NCBI GenBank assembly: GCA_021186555.1
Contig: JAJKFL010000006.1
Coordinates: 37,011,478-37,075,477 of the forward strand
Direction of reading: 5' to 3'
From: Reticulitermes speratus
Lineage: Eukaryota > Arthropoda > Insecta > Blattodea > Rhinotermitidae
Length of the DNA: 64,000 nt
In this document: positions 11,901 through 22,858 of the stretch, piece by piece
Position numbering within the stretch: the stretch's first letter is position 1
Layout: the number at the start of each line of letters is the position of its first letter
The notes under the pieces: generated by a model
Database searches by the model: none
Told to the model about the DNA's origin: nothing
What the model saw: only the letters and a program-made list of their open reading frames with translations
Translations under genes and position numbers: made by a program

Positions 11901-13544
11901 CGAATAGTAAGCACGAACGGATATTGTTGGAGGCGGACATGGCATTTTTAAATAAGTATCCCGGCTTATCTGGTCGTTCACAGCAGCATCGTGTAAAGAC
12001 CCCCTCAGGTTAGCTGTAATGGGTGAGATCGAACGAGACATAACGAAAATGTTATTTCTTGGTACTATTTCGATGGGAATCCGTCATAAGCGTGTCCTTG
12101 TTACAAAGGCATGGCTCGTCCTCAGGTTCCGGATGGAGAAACGGCCTCCAGCATGAAGGGTAGCTGCCAATATATCGAATAAGCAGTCGCGGACAGCCGA
12201 TAAAGGGTCGTCCTCTAAATTGGGGATTTGGCGAGGTGCTAACAACTCCTCGCCGTAAAAACGTAACATGTTACAAACCATTCACAAAGGCCTCGGACTT
12301 GTAATGTTCCTTTGGTACAATGTATGCAATGGAAAATACATGAGATTCGGCAAGTGGAAAGTGAGTAACCTGTGCACACCAGTGTCACTTACGGCAGTGG
12401 CCACAAAATTAGGGAGGTATAGACAGGATTTAGAGGATTTACAGGGGGTTAGGTGGGAGAAGGTAGGCACTGAACAATCAGAGGTTTATACCTTTTTCTA
12501 TGGGAAAGGAAATGAAAAATCATCAATTAGGGACAGGATTACTTGTGCACCAGAGAACAATATCAGCAGTTAACACAGAGTTTATTAGAGACAGGATGTC
12601 ATATACAGTGCTGAGAGGTCGCTGGTGTGACATTATTGTTTGAAAGCTCATGCACCAACTGAGGGAAAAAGTGATGACTCGAAGGACAGGTTCTATCAGG
12701 TATTAGAGCAGGTATTCCATCACATTCCTAAGTATCAAATGGAAATTCTGTTAGGAGATTTTAATGCAAAGTTGGGAAGAGACGATATTTTCAAACCGAC
12801 AATTGGGAACGAGAGTTTATATGAGGATAGTAATGATTATGGTGTTCAAGTAATAAAGTTCGCCTCATCGAAAATTCTAGTTGATACGAGCACGATGTTC
12901 CCGCAAAGAAACCTTCATAAACACCTGGACCCCTCCTGATGGGAAGACTCACAATCAGATGGATCAAGTACTGATAGATATGAGATGGCATTCAAGTATA
13001 TTCGATGTACGATCTCTCAGGGGAGATGACTGGGATCCTGATTACCATCCGGTGGTTGTAAAAGTCAGGGAAAGACTGTCGGTAAGTAAACAAGCAGCAC
13101 ACGAGTTTGGTGTGGAGATATTCAGTCTCAAGAAGCTAAGACACGTAGATGTTAGGGAACAATATCAGTGACAGGTTTGCAACTTGGAGAATAAAATCAT
13201 AGCGACAACATAAAAAGGGCTTGCGAACTCATTAAAGCGAATATCAAAATCTCAGCTTAAGAGAGCCTGGTCTTATGAATGGAAGCAACATAAACCATTA
13301 TTTGATGAAGAATGTTTACAATTTTTAGATTAAAGGAAACCGGCTCAAATGCCGTGATTACGGGATCCAAACTGAAGTAATGTAGATAATCTTAATAACG
13401 TAAGACGCGAAACTAGTAGACATTTCACGAACAAAAAAAAAAAGGAATATCTGAAAGGTAAAATTAAAGAACTTGAAACAAACAGTAAGACCAAGAATAT
13501 CAGAGACTTGTACATCGGCATCAATGAATACAGATTACAGGGTA

Positions 13545-14216
13545 AAGGCCGTCAATCACAACTAATGTTTGTGTTGCATTACAGGGATATTCTCTGACAC
13601 ATTTCACAAAATCGGTACACTTGAATGGCGGAAAGTACTTCAACATACGACCCACATATAAAAAGAGAAATTCTTCAAGTTTATTTGTACGTGCCGCAGG
13701 GCGCTTAATTTCGTCGGTGGCCGCGGCTACCTCAATCATAATTTGCCCCAACGCAGGATCGCAGCACGACCGCAGATGACCAGGCACTGCTTCGCTGGCC
13801 ACCAAGACCACCTGACCTAACTCATTCGCTTTGTTCTTATGGGGATATGTTAAGGACTCTGTCTTTCTACCGCCTCTATCACAGGATATGCCTGAGCTGC
13901 AAAGACGAATCATCGCTGCCATCTCAGAAATCGATCGTGATATGCTGCAGCGGTTATGGGCGGAAATGAATTATTGGCTTGACGTCTGCCGTGTCACAAA
14001 GGGCGTACACATAGAGCACTGACGAGGTATGCAAAAACAAATTTGGATAGCTTCTCTTTCCATCTGTAGGTCGCATGTTACAATCCTTTCCGCCATTCAA
14101 ATGTACCGATTTTATGAAATGTGTCAGGGAATTATGAATAACCCTGTATTATGTAACTTCAAGGTGCATTAAAGTTATATCATAATGTAACATAAAACTT
14201 ACTTGTGATTGACAGC
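13545..14216 (+). mobile_element. Deleted Tc1/mariner-like element nested in the LINE
   Basis: Outer inverted ends AAGGCCGTCAATCACAA (13545 on) and TTGTGATTGACAGCCTT (about 14200-14216) enclose longer inverted arms. The left arm near 13590-13645 (CTGACACATTTCACAAAATC, GGTACACTTGAATGGCGG) matches the reverse complement of about 14092-14145. Between them the + strand encodes the last part of an IS630/Tc1/mariner-type transposase: FLWGYVKDSVFLPPL, RDMLQRLWAEMNYWLDVCRV, HIEH (13831-14022). Most of the transposase is gone. LINE coding sequence resumes downstream at SKKGYQPRTN (about 14279), placing the insertion after the LINE arrived. Confidence 0.65.
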
Positions 14217-15885
14217 CTTCACTCTTTACTCTGTATATCTTCATCACAACCCGATGCATATCCTAAAGGCTTCATTGATTCTAAGAAGGGTTACCAGCCT
14301 AGAACTAATATGGTAAAGAATGAGAAGGGTGATTTGGTGGCAGACTCCCACAGTATTTTGAATAGGTGGAAGAATAATTTCTGTCATTTATTGAGTGTAC
14401 AGAGGGTTATGACGTTAGGCAGACTGAAAAACATACAGCAGATCCACTAGTGTCTGAGCCCAGCGCCTTCGATTTTGACATGGCTACTGAAAAGTTAAAA
14501 AGACACAAATCACCAGGTATTGATCAAATTCAAGCAGAAGTGATTAAAGCAGGAGGTAGGACAATTCGTTCTGAAATCCATAAACTTATTAATTCTATTT
14601 GGAATAAAGAGGAATTGCCTGAGCAGTGGAAGGAGTCAATCACTGTACCTATTTATAAGGAGGGTGATAAAACACACTGGAGTAATTATCGAGGCATATC
14701 ACCTTTGTCAACTGCATACAGAATTTTATCCAGCATCCTTCTGTCAAGGTTAACTCCATATGCAGAGGAAATTCTTGGGGATCATCAGTGTGGATTTCGA
14801 AGTGGCAGGTCAGCTGTTGATAATACATTCTGCATTCGTCAAATACTTGAGAAAAAATGGGAATATAATGAGGCAGTGCGTCAGCTATTTATAGACCTCA
14901 AGAAGCCTGTGATTTCAGTTAAGAATGAGGTCTTATATAGTACACTTATTCAGTTTGCAATCACTATGAATCTAGTAAGGATAATAAAAATGTGTTTAAA
15001 TGAAACGTATGGTAGAGCTCGGGTATGCAAACATCTGACACATTTTCTATTAAGAATGGTTTGAAACAAGGAGACATTTTATGGCAGTTGCTCTTCAACT
15101 TCCCTTTATAACGTGCCATTAGGAGGGTTCAGACAAACCAGGAGGGCTTGAAATCAAATGGTACACATCAACTTTTGGTTTACATTAATTATGTTAATAT
15201 AATAGGTGAAAGCATACATGCTACAAATAAAAACACAGTAGCTTTAGTAGTCGTTAGTAAGTAGATTGGTAAATACCGAGAAAACTAAGTACATGGTCGT
15301 GTCTCGAAATCAGAATGCAGGACAAAATCACAACGTAAGGACAGATAATAAATCCTCTGAAAGGCTCGAACACTTAAATATTTGGGAACAACCATGACGA
15401 ATCAAAATTCCATTCACGAAGAAATCAGAGCAGACTGAAGTCACGGAATATTTCCTATCATTCAGTGCAAAATCTTTTGTCTGCCAGTTTGGTAACCAAA
15501 AATATAAAGATTAAAGTATAGAGGATTTTAATTTTGCCTGTTGTTTGTATGGGTGTGAAAGGTGGTCTGTCACATGAGAGAAGAACATGGCTGAGGGTGT
15601 TCGAGAATTGGGTGCTGAGGAGGATATTTGGGCCTAAGAGGGACGTGGTAACACGGGAAGTGGAGAAGACTACATAAGGAGGAGCTTTATGATATTTACT
15701 GCTCACCAAATATTATTCGGGTGATCAAATAAATAAAGACGAGATGGGCGGGGCATGTAGCACATATGCCGGAGAGGAGAAGTGCATACAGATTTTCGTG
15801 GGGAATCCTGAGAAAAAGAGACCACTTGGAAGACCTAGAAGTAGATGGGAGAATAATACTAAAATTGATATTCAAGAAGTTGGAC

Positions 15886-15897
15886 GGGGGGGGGGGG
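15886..15897 (+). repeat. Poly-G run (12)
   Basis: Twelve G in a row inside the C-terminal block of the LINE; it would frameshift the element. Could be partly a sequencing artefact. Confidence 0.8.
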
Positions 15898-16000
15898 TGG
15901 CATGGTCTGGATTGATCTGGCTAAGGCTAGGAACAGCTTTCGGGTTCTTGCAAATTCGGTAATGAACCTTCAGTTTCCATAAAATGAGGGGCATTTCTTG

Positions 16001-16234
16001 ACTACTGAGGACCTGTTACCTTTCTCAAAGAGGTCTCCGCTGCATGGAGTTAGTTTATTTAATGCGAATTTTGTGTAACAGGGTAAGCTCACCCAGTCCC
16101 GAGACATAAGAACACTGTTATTTCGTGGTTAAGCATTTTAAATTTGCCACGAAGTCAGGTATGGTTTGCACTTACTTCGAATACTGCTAAATTATAAACT
16201 TCACATCACTGTTTATACCGTGCATCTTTATTAT
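16001..16234. other. Intron remainder between LINE and fold-back element
   Basis: No recognisable feature between the LINE 3' end and the palindrome that begins at 16235. Confidence 0.35.
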
Positions 16235-16310
16235 TGAGTTAACGTCTAAAACGTTTCCGACAATAATGCACTGTTTAAGGATTTTCAAAAAGTATTACAA
16301 AGCTATTCCA

Positions 16311-16356
16311 TTGTCCGACATGTTTCGGTGGTGGCCTCCACCATCTTCAGGGAAAA
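16311..16356 (-). ncRNA. Hammerhead-like motif, left arm of fold-back
   Basis: On the minus strand: TTTTCC, CTGAAGA (16350-16344), a T, helix II GGTGGAGG/CCACCACC, GAAAC (16326-16322), AT, GTC (16319-16317), then GGACAA. Helix I pairs TTTTCC with GGACAA with one mismatch. Helix III is the minimal C-G plus A-U. It is a diverged twin of the right-arm copy at 16456-16499. Confidence 0.55.
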
Positions 16357-16455
16357 GTCACGGACAGTTCTAGGCTAAAAACAACGCTGCTATAAAGCAC
16401 AGTTTGTCTTGTGTTTTACAGCAGCGTTGTTTCCAGCCTAGAACTGTCTGTGATC

Positions 16456-16499
16456 TTTCCTTGATGATGGTGGTGGCCACCACCGAAACATGTCGGAAA
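16456..16499 (+). ncRNA. Hammerhead-like motif, right arm of fold-back
   Basis: TTTCC (16456-16460) pairs perfectly with GGAAA (16495-16499) as helix I. The core is TTGATGA (C3 changed to T), then T, helix II GGTGGTGG/CCACCACC (16469-16484), GAAAC (16485-16489), AT and GTC (16492-16494). The C3 change should weaken or kill catalysis in this copy, whereas the left arm keeps CTGAAGA. Confidence 0.55.
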
Positions 16500-16605
16500 A
16501 TGGAATAGCTTTGTAATACCTTTTAAAAAAATCATTAAACAGTGCATTATTGTAGGAAACTTTTTAGACGTTAACTCACTGCTAAATTATATTTGCTCTT
16601 TACAG

Positions 16606-16789
16606 TGTCGTTCCAGCAGCCCCCCAGTGTGATGCGAGCTACCTCTGCTCTGCCGGTCACTCGCCGAGTTACACCTGGCCACGAACGAGATGGCGCAGTC
16701 ACCGCGGCAGGGAACACTTCCGGGAATATGCCTCTCAAGGGGCCTAGTCGAGAAATCAACAGGCCCAAAGCTATACCTGTCCAACACAC
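16606..16789 (+). CDS. Exon of the unrecognised + strand gene
   Basis: Acceptor tttgctctttacag precedes 16606 and donor CACAC|GTAAAT follows 16789. Joined to the G left over at 7496, the frame gives VSFQQPPSVMRATSALPVTR, then RVTPGHERDG, and ends near REINRPKAIPVQH. The exon leaves two bases (phase 2) that fit the next exon at 22686. It is low-complexity and basic, with no recognised domain. A 344-bp fold-back element ends 27 nt upstream, so the acceptor's branch-point region was probably supplied or modified by a transposon. High CpG content resembles the other exons of this gene. Confidence 0.6.
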
Positions 16790-16898
16790 GTAAATACTAC
16801 TGTACAGTTAAAAAGGGGTTTTAAATTATGATGTTGAGAAAATGATTGTAACAGTCCCAGACTCATTCAGCGCTTACGCCAGGCTTACGTAGCGTCAT

Positions 16899-17080
16899 AA
16901 AATGAAAACCGAGTACTTCGGCTTTCCCCTGTCAATTTCATTCCACCGGTGCTCCATTACTTGGAAAACGAAAAAAAAAACTATCATCTTCATCACAGGG
17001 TTGCTCAATAAGCCTCAAGGCTGCGGTGCAACCGTAGCATCTGCTGCGGGGCCCTTCCCAACAAAAGAATCCCTTAGTTT
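16899..17080 (+). repeat. SINE family A, 3' part
   Basis: Contains GAGTACTTCGGCTTTCCCC, TTCATTCCACCGGTGCTCCA, CACAGGGTTGCTCAATAAG and GCTGCGGTGCAACCGTAGCA, matching the distal part of the copy at 61787-62055 in opposite orientation. The tRNA-like head is missing. Confidence 0.65.
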
Positions 17081-18081
17081 GGCATATTAATGATATTACT
17101 AAATGAAATGTTCTCGTCGGAATTGTTAACTTCGCCGTCAGCTGGTTTAGGAGACCATTACTTGTTTTCAGTCACGTGATGATTCACTTCATTTTGAATC
17201 TCGTTTCGTGAAATGATTAATCTTTGCTCTTTAAGTAACAACATGCATGAATCTGTGATTAATTAGTCGTACCGTGTAAGATATAAAGTTCTCAATGCGG
17301 CGAAGATTTCTGTCTTCTGGGATGAAATGCCAGGTGTTTGGCCGAAGTAGCATGTTCTTCTGAAACTTCGGAAAGTACCGCAATACTCGGCGTCACAGTC
17401 TGCAAGACAGTAATCTTCATAGCTGTATTTATCCCTTAAGAAGTTACCAATCAATTTCATAACATCTAACTTTCACTGCCAACTTCCGTCATCCTTCATT
17501 ATCCCCTGTCGTCGTTTTCGAAGCTCTCCCGACATTACATTTCCCGAAAATTTCTTCCGTCCCTTCTTTTGTGCATTTCTACCCAATATTGTTAGTCTGT
17601 ACGTAATACGGCCATTCCGCACGTGGTGCCATTGTGTAAGCCATGTCAGTCTGTGGGTGACAGCGTCAGTCTGGATGTCTCTGCCTGTTCTGATATCGGG
17701 TAGTAACTGCAGCTGCTGATCTCAGCAAATGCAGCTGTGTCTGTATTCGTTTCCAAACTGCTGATGCTCATGCAACAACAGGTCTTGCCATCGCCTTAAA
17801 TTCCACTAGTGGATCTGTTAACGCCATACGGCCCATTTTATTGTTCTTACATTTCTGGAATTATGTTATTTACACGGGGAGACATGATAGCTCAGCCAGG
17901 ATAGTGACACAAATACACACACACACATATATAGATATGTTTATTTATTTAAGTGACAAAGTTTGTGTGTTTAGAGGACCTAAATACTATCAGTGTATGA
18001 CAGATTGTGTTAAAAGACAGACAACCCCGATATCTGCATACGTTCACCTATAGGAGTCCTGCCGTTGAATTATGAACAGTT
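17081..18081. other. Intron, no exon seen
   Basis: Nothing recognisable beyond a CA/TA microsatellite near 17910-17940. CpG is frequent here (about 35 in 17001-18000 by eye), in contrast with the region beyond 37.4 kb. Confidence 0.4.
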
Positions 18082-18294
18082 TCTTACCAGTGGGCCTGGG
18101 GTTGACTCAGCTTCTAACAGAAATGAGTACCAGGAATATTTCCTTGTCGGTAAAGGCGGTCGGTGCGTAGGACTGACAACCTTACTCCCTTCATGTGCCG
18201 ACAGTCTTGAAATCTGGGAGCCTCAACCTCCTGAAACCCTAAGGGCCTGTCCAGGCCTGTACAGGGATTGCTTTACCTTTATCTTACCAATGGC
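18082..18294 (+). repeat. 5'-truncated SINE family C with target-site duplication
   Basis: The body shares CTTCTAACAGAAATGAGTACC, AGGAATATTTCC, GGTAAAGGCGG and CAGGGATTGCTTT with the full copy at 25757-26007 but lacks the tRNA head. It is bounded by TCTTACCAGTGG (18082) and TCTTACCAATGG (18283), an 11/12 match that reads as a target-site duplication. Confidence 0.6.
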
Positions 18295-18962
18295 CTAAAT
18301 AAATATGAGGTTCTGTACTGGATTAATGTGGCTCAGGATAGAGACCAGTGGCGGGCTTCTTTGAACATCGTATGAAGTTCATGTTTCACAGAAAGCATAG
18401 GATTTATGAATACCTGAGTGATTATTAACTTCTGAAGGTCGACTCTTCTTCCTACAGTCACATTTGGTATTGAATGTGTTAAGTGGACACCTAAGGCATT
18501 ATACTCGTATGGCGCAAAGTTTGGTTTTTAAGGCTCAAATCAATAAGCTGTATACAAACGTTCTCTTTCTTTACATCCTGCCTGGTCATCGAATGTGCCA
18601 AAATAAGTTGTTTCATGGAACGGAAGGCTGGAACTGGTATCTATCATTTTATCTTGCTTTTCAGTTGAGTTTTCTTTCTAGCGGATCGATTTGGTACGAG
18701 CGTTCACCAACCCCAACCACATATCGATCTGCTCTGACTGCGCTCGTCACACAAACACAAACACACACACACAACTGTGCAACTCAGATTATTTCACTAG
18801 TCCAGGCTGCTTTTCTACACAGTCACTAAACCTCTGTCTGAACAATGTATATTCCTGCATAGGATGCGTATACGTTTCCACTGCAAACTTTCGGTTGTCA
18901 CGCTGTGTGTAGTTTTGGAGGCGGATAACAACTTTTCAAACGAATATAATGCCTTCTAGGTT
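18295..18962. other. Intron, no exon seen
   Basis: Only a CA microsatellite (about 18750-18775) stands out. Confidence 0.35.
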
Positions 18963-19172
18963 TCTTGGCGTCTGGGGCAAGTAAACACAGTGACCGCTCT
19001 AACAGAAATTACGAATTTGAAACAAACCAAAGTTATACTCGTATACTAAACTTCCTTTCATTTGTCTCAATAATTTAAAATTTTTTGCGCGCAGAATATT
19101 TTTATGTAAAATATTCACTTTGCCGCCCAGGGCGGCCGCATTACTCACGCCCACCTCTAGCTACGTCCCTCC
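18963..19172 (+). repeat. hAT-type MITE, second copy
   Basis: Diverged relative of the element at 28286-28497: shared TAACAGAAATTACGAA, TCAATAATTTAAAATTTTTTG, CGCAGAATATTTT, GGGCGGCCGCA and CTAGCTACGTCCCTCC. The left terminus is degraded. Confidence 0.55.
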
Positions 19173-20736
19173 CTCCTTCTTCTCTGAAGATGGAAGCAGC
19201 ATATTCCTCCATGCAAGGTGCCTAAACTAACCTCACAATCCATCTGAAATTATAAGGTTCTATTCAGATTATGAATACGCTGCCAGAACTGGTTTCTCAC
19301 ACACGGACGTCCAGTGAGCGTTTCAATTAGAACGCCTAGCACCATTTTCACACGAACGTCTAGGGTTCCGGGTTCAAGTCTCGCCCGGACACCAGTTGTC
19401 CCAACTAAGGGCCTTAGGGTTTACTTGCTCCCTAATATTAAATGCTAAAAGTAAGCCTATTTGAAATAGAGAACGCCTGTGTCCTTCCACATCCTTTTCA
19501 ATTCACTATTCACAAACTTTCTCTCATTACACGGTACACAATTCACACACTTCAAACCCATCATTATACAAGCTGAGAAATATGCTATTAATTCATTGAT
19601 AGAACCGGATGGTGGGCGGGAATGGAAAAGTAAGCATGGGTGGTGAATCCACTAACATTTAAAGCATAGCCATAAATGTAGGCACCACCCAATTTAAATT
19701 TAAAAATACTGCATTTGACCACGCAGTGTATTAATGTCTTTCGTACGAATCCGAAAATAAAAAGCTATAATTGCCCTATATAGCATTAACCGATTAATCT
19801 TTGTAATGCAGACGCCATGTTTTTCTGTGGGGAAGAAACTGAAGTTTTAAAAACTTAGTTGAACTTCGTGCTTGAAAGAAAACTAGGTGAGGAATGAACA
19901 CACAGCGTAACAGTTCTAGCGTTTTGGTTTTTGTTTTGTTTAGTCGTCTCGAGAACTGTTAAGATTTGAGAGAAGGGTGTAGCTATTTGGCATGAAATGT
20001 GTTCTTTGTTTCTCTCTAAAGCTGTTGTTCCAGAACTTTTCTTGTTTTGATAAATATCTAGCGGGCTAAGCTCGAGATGCCCTCAGAGAACCGTGTAAGT
20101 TACAATGCACAGAGTCCGTCATTTTCGTAAGATTTAACCTCCAGTAGAATGAGTTTACAAAGTGCAGTTCAACTTCCAACTACCTGATTTCATGAAATTG
20201 ATTCAGCGGTTCTCGAATTGTTTTAAGCGTACAGACGGGCGAGGCGATTACAATAGGCGCTCCACAAAATCTCGTGCAGCCGTGAGTTGGTCACGTGTTG
20301 TTCTTTTGGCTCCAGTAGGTCAGCATGAGGAGTGAGTGATTGGAAATCGAAAACATCACCATGGAAAGTAATTTGCAGGTGGGCCAGGAACCGCTTTACA
20401 CGCCGCCAAGACATCAGACAGAACAGCGGCTGCGGTCTAAATTAGGAGACTGCTCTTTCCATCACGTTCGTAGAAGGTTGAGAAATCACTCGAAAGAAGT
20501 CATTTTTCGTAGACCATGATTACATTACAATAAAAGTGATGCAAAATGTAATACAAACTGTTTCACATCAACAGACTAAGCTATCAAACTAACTGACTAG
20601 TTTATATTTCAGAAACCTAAAAACATCAAATGTCGGAAATCTTTCCTTTTGAAACACAACACGATTGGAAAGGAAGTAGGCCTACTTCACGATGTGACAC
20701 ACAAATCAATTTTAAATGATCCATAACGTGTATTAA
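19173..20736. other. Intron, no exon seen
   Basis: A fragment resembling a tRNA-SINE box B (GGGTTCAAGTCTCGCCCGG) lies near 19370. No coding evidence otherwise. Confidence 0.35.
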
Positions 20737-20945
20737 GCAATTAGATATGATAACAAAACCAACTAATGCACATAAGTGTATGAAAGTATATTACACACTC
20801 CGTATACCTCCTGCATGTTTCGGCCACTCCCTGCAGGTGGCCACATGAGTGGCTTAAACAAGTAGGAGGTATACGGTTGTATAATGTACTTTCATATACT
20901 TACGTGCATGTGTTGGTTTTGTTATCATATCTTGTGGCACACAAA
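20737..20945. mobile_element. Fold-back element with decayed hammerhead-like centre
   Basis: The left arm from 20737 (AGATATGATAACAAAACCAA ... CCGTATACCTCC) is the inverted copy of the right arm from 20865 to about 20943. Between them the minus strand reads TGGCCACCTGCAGGGAGTGGCC then GAAACATGCAGGAGG: helix II and GAAAC persist, but CTGANGA is degraded and GTA has become GCA. It is a decayed member of the same class as 16235-16578. Confidence 0.55.
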
Positions 20946-21195
20946 ATTCCAAACAGCCTTCTTAGCAGTATATTAAACTTAATGTAATTATTTATAAAAT
21001 AATATCGAGCGATTCTTAAGAAGGTATAATTAATATTACGACTGTGTTCTACTCCTAAAATCAGCCCCAAATTCCCTATAAACGAAAGGTTGCAACTGTT
21101 TTATTATAGAGGCCCCTGCTTGTTTTATTCGAGACGTAAAGCATTTCTTAAACCCTCACTACCTTGACTGATGAACAGGACGAAACGGACCAGTT

Positions 21196-21405
21196 TTGTG
21201 GCCCCCGCGATCTCCCGATCTCACTCCTGCCAACTTCAACTTGTGGGAGTCTCCGATGGGCCCAGAGTTTGCTAGAAACGAGACAATGATTGAAGTCACA
21301 GCAACAGCCTATCAGAAATTATTTGCGGCACGGGGCTCAGTTTTACATTCAAACTTATGGAGCGAAATTTCATTAAATTCTGTAAACAACGTGTCAAAAT
21401 TGTGA
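21196..21405 (+). pseudogene. Tc1/mariner-type transposase C-terminal fragment
   Basis: Reads WPPRSPDLTPANFNLWESP, the stretch holding the last catalytic acid of IS630/Tc1/mariner transposases (normally SPDLTPxDFxLWG), here with Asn replacing the Asp, followed by a diverged tail. No upstream part of the enzyme is readable. Confidence 0.55.
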
Positions 21406-21454
21406 AGATGCTCGGTTTCAATCTGATAAAAAGTAATACATAAATGCGCAACGG

Positions 21455-21720
21455 CGCCGGTTTAGCTCTGTCAGTACAGTGAGTAAGCTACGGAACAGAC
21501 AACCATGGACTCGTACTTCGGTTCCTTATAAGGGAAAAATATTTTTCTCTTTTCTAAAGCGCCCAGACCGGTTCTGGGGCCCAGCCAGTATCTTATTCCA
21601 TGGTTATCGGGGGCTCTTACCCCGGGCGCAAATTGCTGGGACATGCAGCTGACCGCTCACCTCCATGTATTGCGGAGGTTGAGAAAGAGCGGAACTCGTA
21701 CCTCCACTCATATACTTTTA
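21455..21720 (+). repeat. Possible tRNA-headed repeat
   Basis: GGTTTAGCTCTGTCAGTACAG resembles a pol III box A, and ACTCGTACTTCGGTTCC follows about 45 nt later in a box-B-like position. The remainder is CpG-rich and unassigned. Weak evidence. Confidence 0.3.
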
Positions 21721-22065
21721 TGGTGTACCCAAAGACAACTTTGGTTTTACATTTACCTAAAATAAAACGCTGTTTTTAATTTCCTAATTCTTCCCGTTAT
21801 CGCTAACAAAGCTATTGTGACCATACAATTATAGGAAGTTTGGCTTCACTCTAGCAGTAAAATACGATCCTTACTCATTATATGTAATTAAGATGCACCG
21901 TGTACAGGGAAAGTCCACTTATGGTTTTAAAAAGGTGAATTTTCTTGCCAGTTTCTACGGCTGTAAAACGAAACTACAGATTTCACGTTGAATTCACCGT
22001 GCATCATATTGCAAATCATAGGCTTCACTTTACCAACACATGCACTATATTCTTACAATAATATC

Positions 22066-22115
22066 GTACACCCCTACATATGTTTCGACCGGTTACCGGC
22101 CATCCTCAGGGGGTC
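22066..22115 (-). ncRNA. Hammerhead-ribozyme-like motif, best-preserved copy
   Basis: On the minus strand: ACCCC, CTGAGGA (22109-22103), T, helix II GGCCGGT/ACCGGTC (22101-22087), GAAAC (22086-22082), ATAT loop, GTA (22077-22075), GGGGT. Helix I ACCCC/GGGGT is perfect over 5 bp, and helix II is 7 bp with one G-U pair. Helices I and II differ in sequence from the 10.5-kb copy but keep pairing, so they covary. Predicted cleavage follows GTA. The host element is not delimited; this is likely a solo Penelope-like terminal repeat. Confidence 0.65.
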
Positions 22116-22420
22116 AAAGAGTTTACAATAGACTATTCATCAATTATAAAAGTTTGTACATCCTCTTAGAGTAAAACACTATTTCGTTAAAACTGTTGTT
22201 CCCAATGAGTTCAACTTTGAACTTGTAGGGAATATGTAGAATACAGAATTAAAATTATAAGAATTATAAGATTATAAAAATTTTTACATGTACATTGTTA
22301 TATTTAAAAAATACTGGAAGTTGGTCTTGTATGTAGAATCGTGGAAATGTGCAGATTTCTGTGTTCTGTTGTTGCGTATTATTCCTTGCGTGCTACACCA
22401 TTTGGCTGCGTAGTGTCAAG

Positions 22421-22440
22421 TCTAGTCTAGTCTAGTCTAG
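22421..22440 (+). repeat. (TCTAG)4 tandem repeat
   Basis: Four perfect TCTAG units; the run ends next to TGACTAGA. Confidence 0.85.
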
Positions 22441-22685
22441 TGACTAGACACATGTTTTTCTCGCTTCCATCACGGACTTATAAACCGCCCGAGACTCGAC
22501 ATGTGACGTAACGCTAGCAGCGCGTTTATCGTTCAAGCAGGAAAAAGACACCCTATACTTAACACCCGACTTCTTATACTGGTTTAATGTCCGGATAATT
22601 GGAAGTATCATGAAGATTACTCGTAAACACTCCGAATATGATTTATACTAGATATGCTATTGAAACCTCTTACGTATACCTGTAG

Positions 22686-22858
22686 GAAGGCAGACGTCAC
22701 ACCCCCAACTCGTGAACAACCGGTAGCGGATTGCATCAGTGATCTTCCTACACAGGACTCCGCTGAAACAGCATTTTCTGAGGAGCGAGATACACTGCCT
22801 TCGAATGAGGATCTACCTGCGAGCCAATCAGACGTCACGGCTGAGCCTCCAAGCACGG
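22686..22858 (+). CDS. Exon of the unrecognised + strand gene
   Basis: Acceptor acgtatacctgtag precedes 22686 and donor CACGG|GTAAGC follows 22858. The two bases left from 16789 plus the first base here make a Thr codon, followed by KADVTPPTREQPVADCISDL, then PTQDSAETAFSEERDTLPSN and EDLPASQSDVTAEPP. It is an acidic, Ser/Thr/Pro-rich disordered segment. The exon ends with one base (phase 1) that fits 24330. The alternative acceptor at the next AG would hit an early stop, which supports the chosen boundary. Confidence 0.6.

Larger units (their letters stand above)
12070..16000 (+). mobile_element. RTE/BovB-type LINE retrotransposon, inactive, with an insertion
   Basis: The element encodes, in order, an apurinic-type endonuclease (12343-13170; GRYRQDLEDLQGVRWEKVG, LLGDFNAKLG, MDQVLID) and a reverse transcriptase (14272-15061 and on; SPGIDQI, YRGISPLSTAYRILSSILLS, DHQCGFRSGRSA, QLFIDLKK). 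A C-terminal block with RPLGRPRSRWE follows near 15820. The catalytic YADD box, expected near 15180, reads Tyr-Ile-Asn-Tyr, so the polymerase is dead. Several frameshifts and stops separate the blocks. A 0.7-kb DNA transposon (13545-14216) splits the ORF. This is the family often mis-annotated as craniofacial development protein 2-like. It sits in the first long intron of the + strand gene, in the same orientation. The 5' limit is approximate. Confidence 0.8.
16235..16578. mobile_element. Fold-back element: two inverted Penelope-like terminal repeats
   Basis: Two arms of about 165 nt are inverted copies of each other: 16235-16400 and roughly 16415-16578, starting TGAGTTAACGTCTAAAA and ending TTTTAGACGTTAACTCA. 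The centre lies near 16405. Each arm carries a hammerhead-like core (left arm on the minus strand, right arm on the plus strand). The right end stops 27 nt before the exon at 16606, so the element abuts the splice acceptor. Inverted terminal repeats are a known architecture of Penelope-like retroelements; that identification is inference, because no reverse transcriptase lies inside. Confidence 0.7.
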
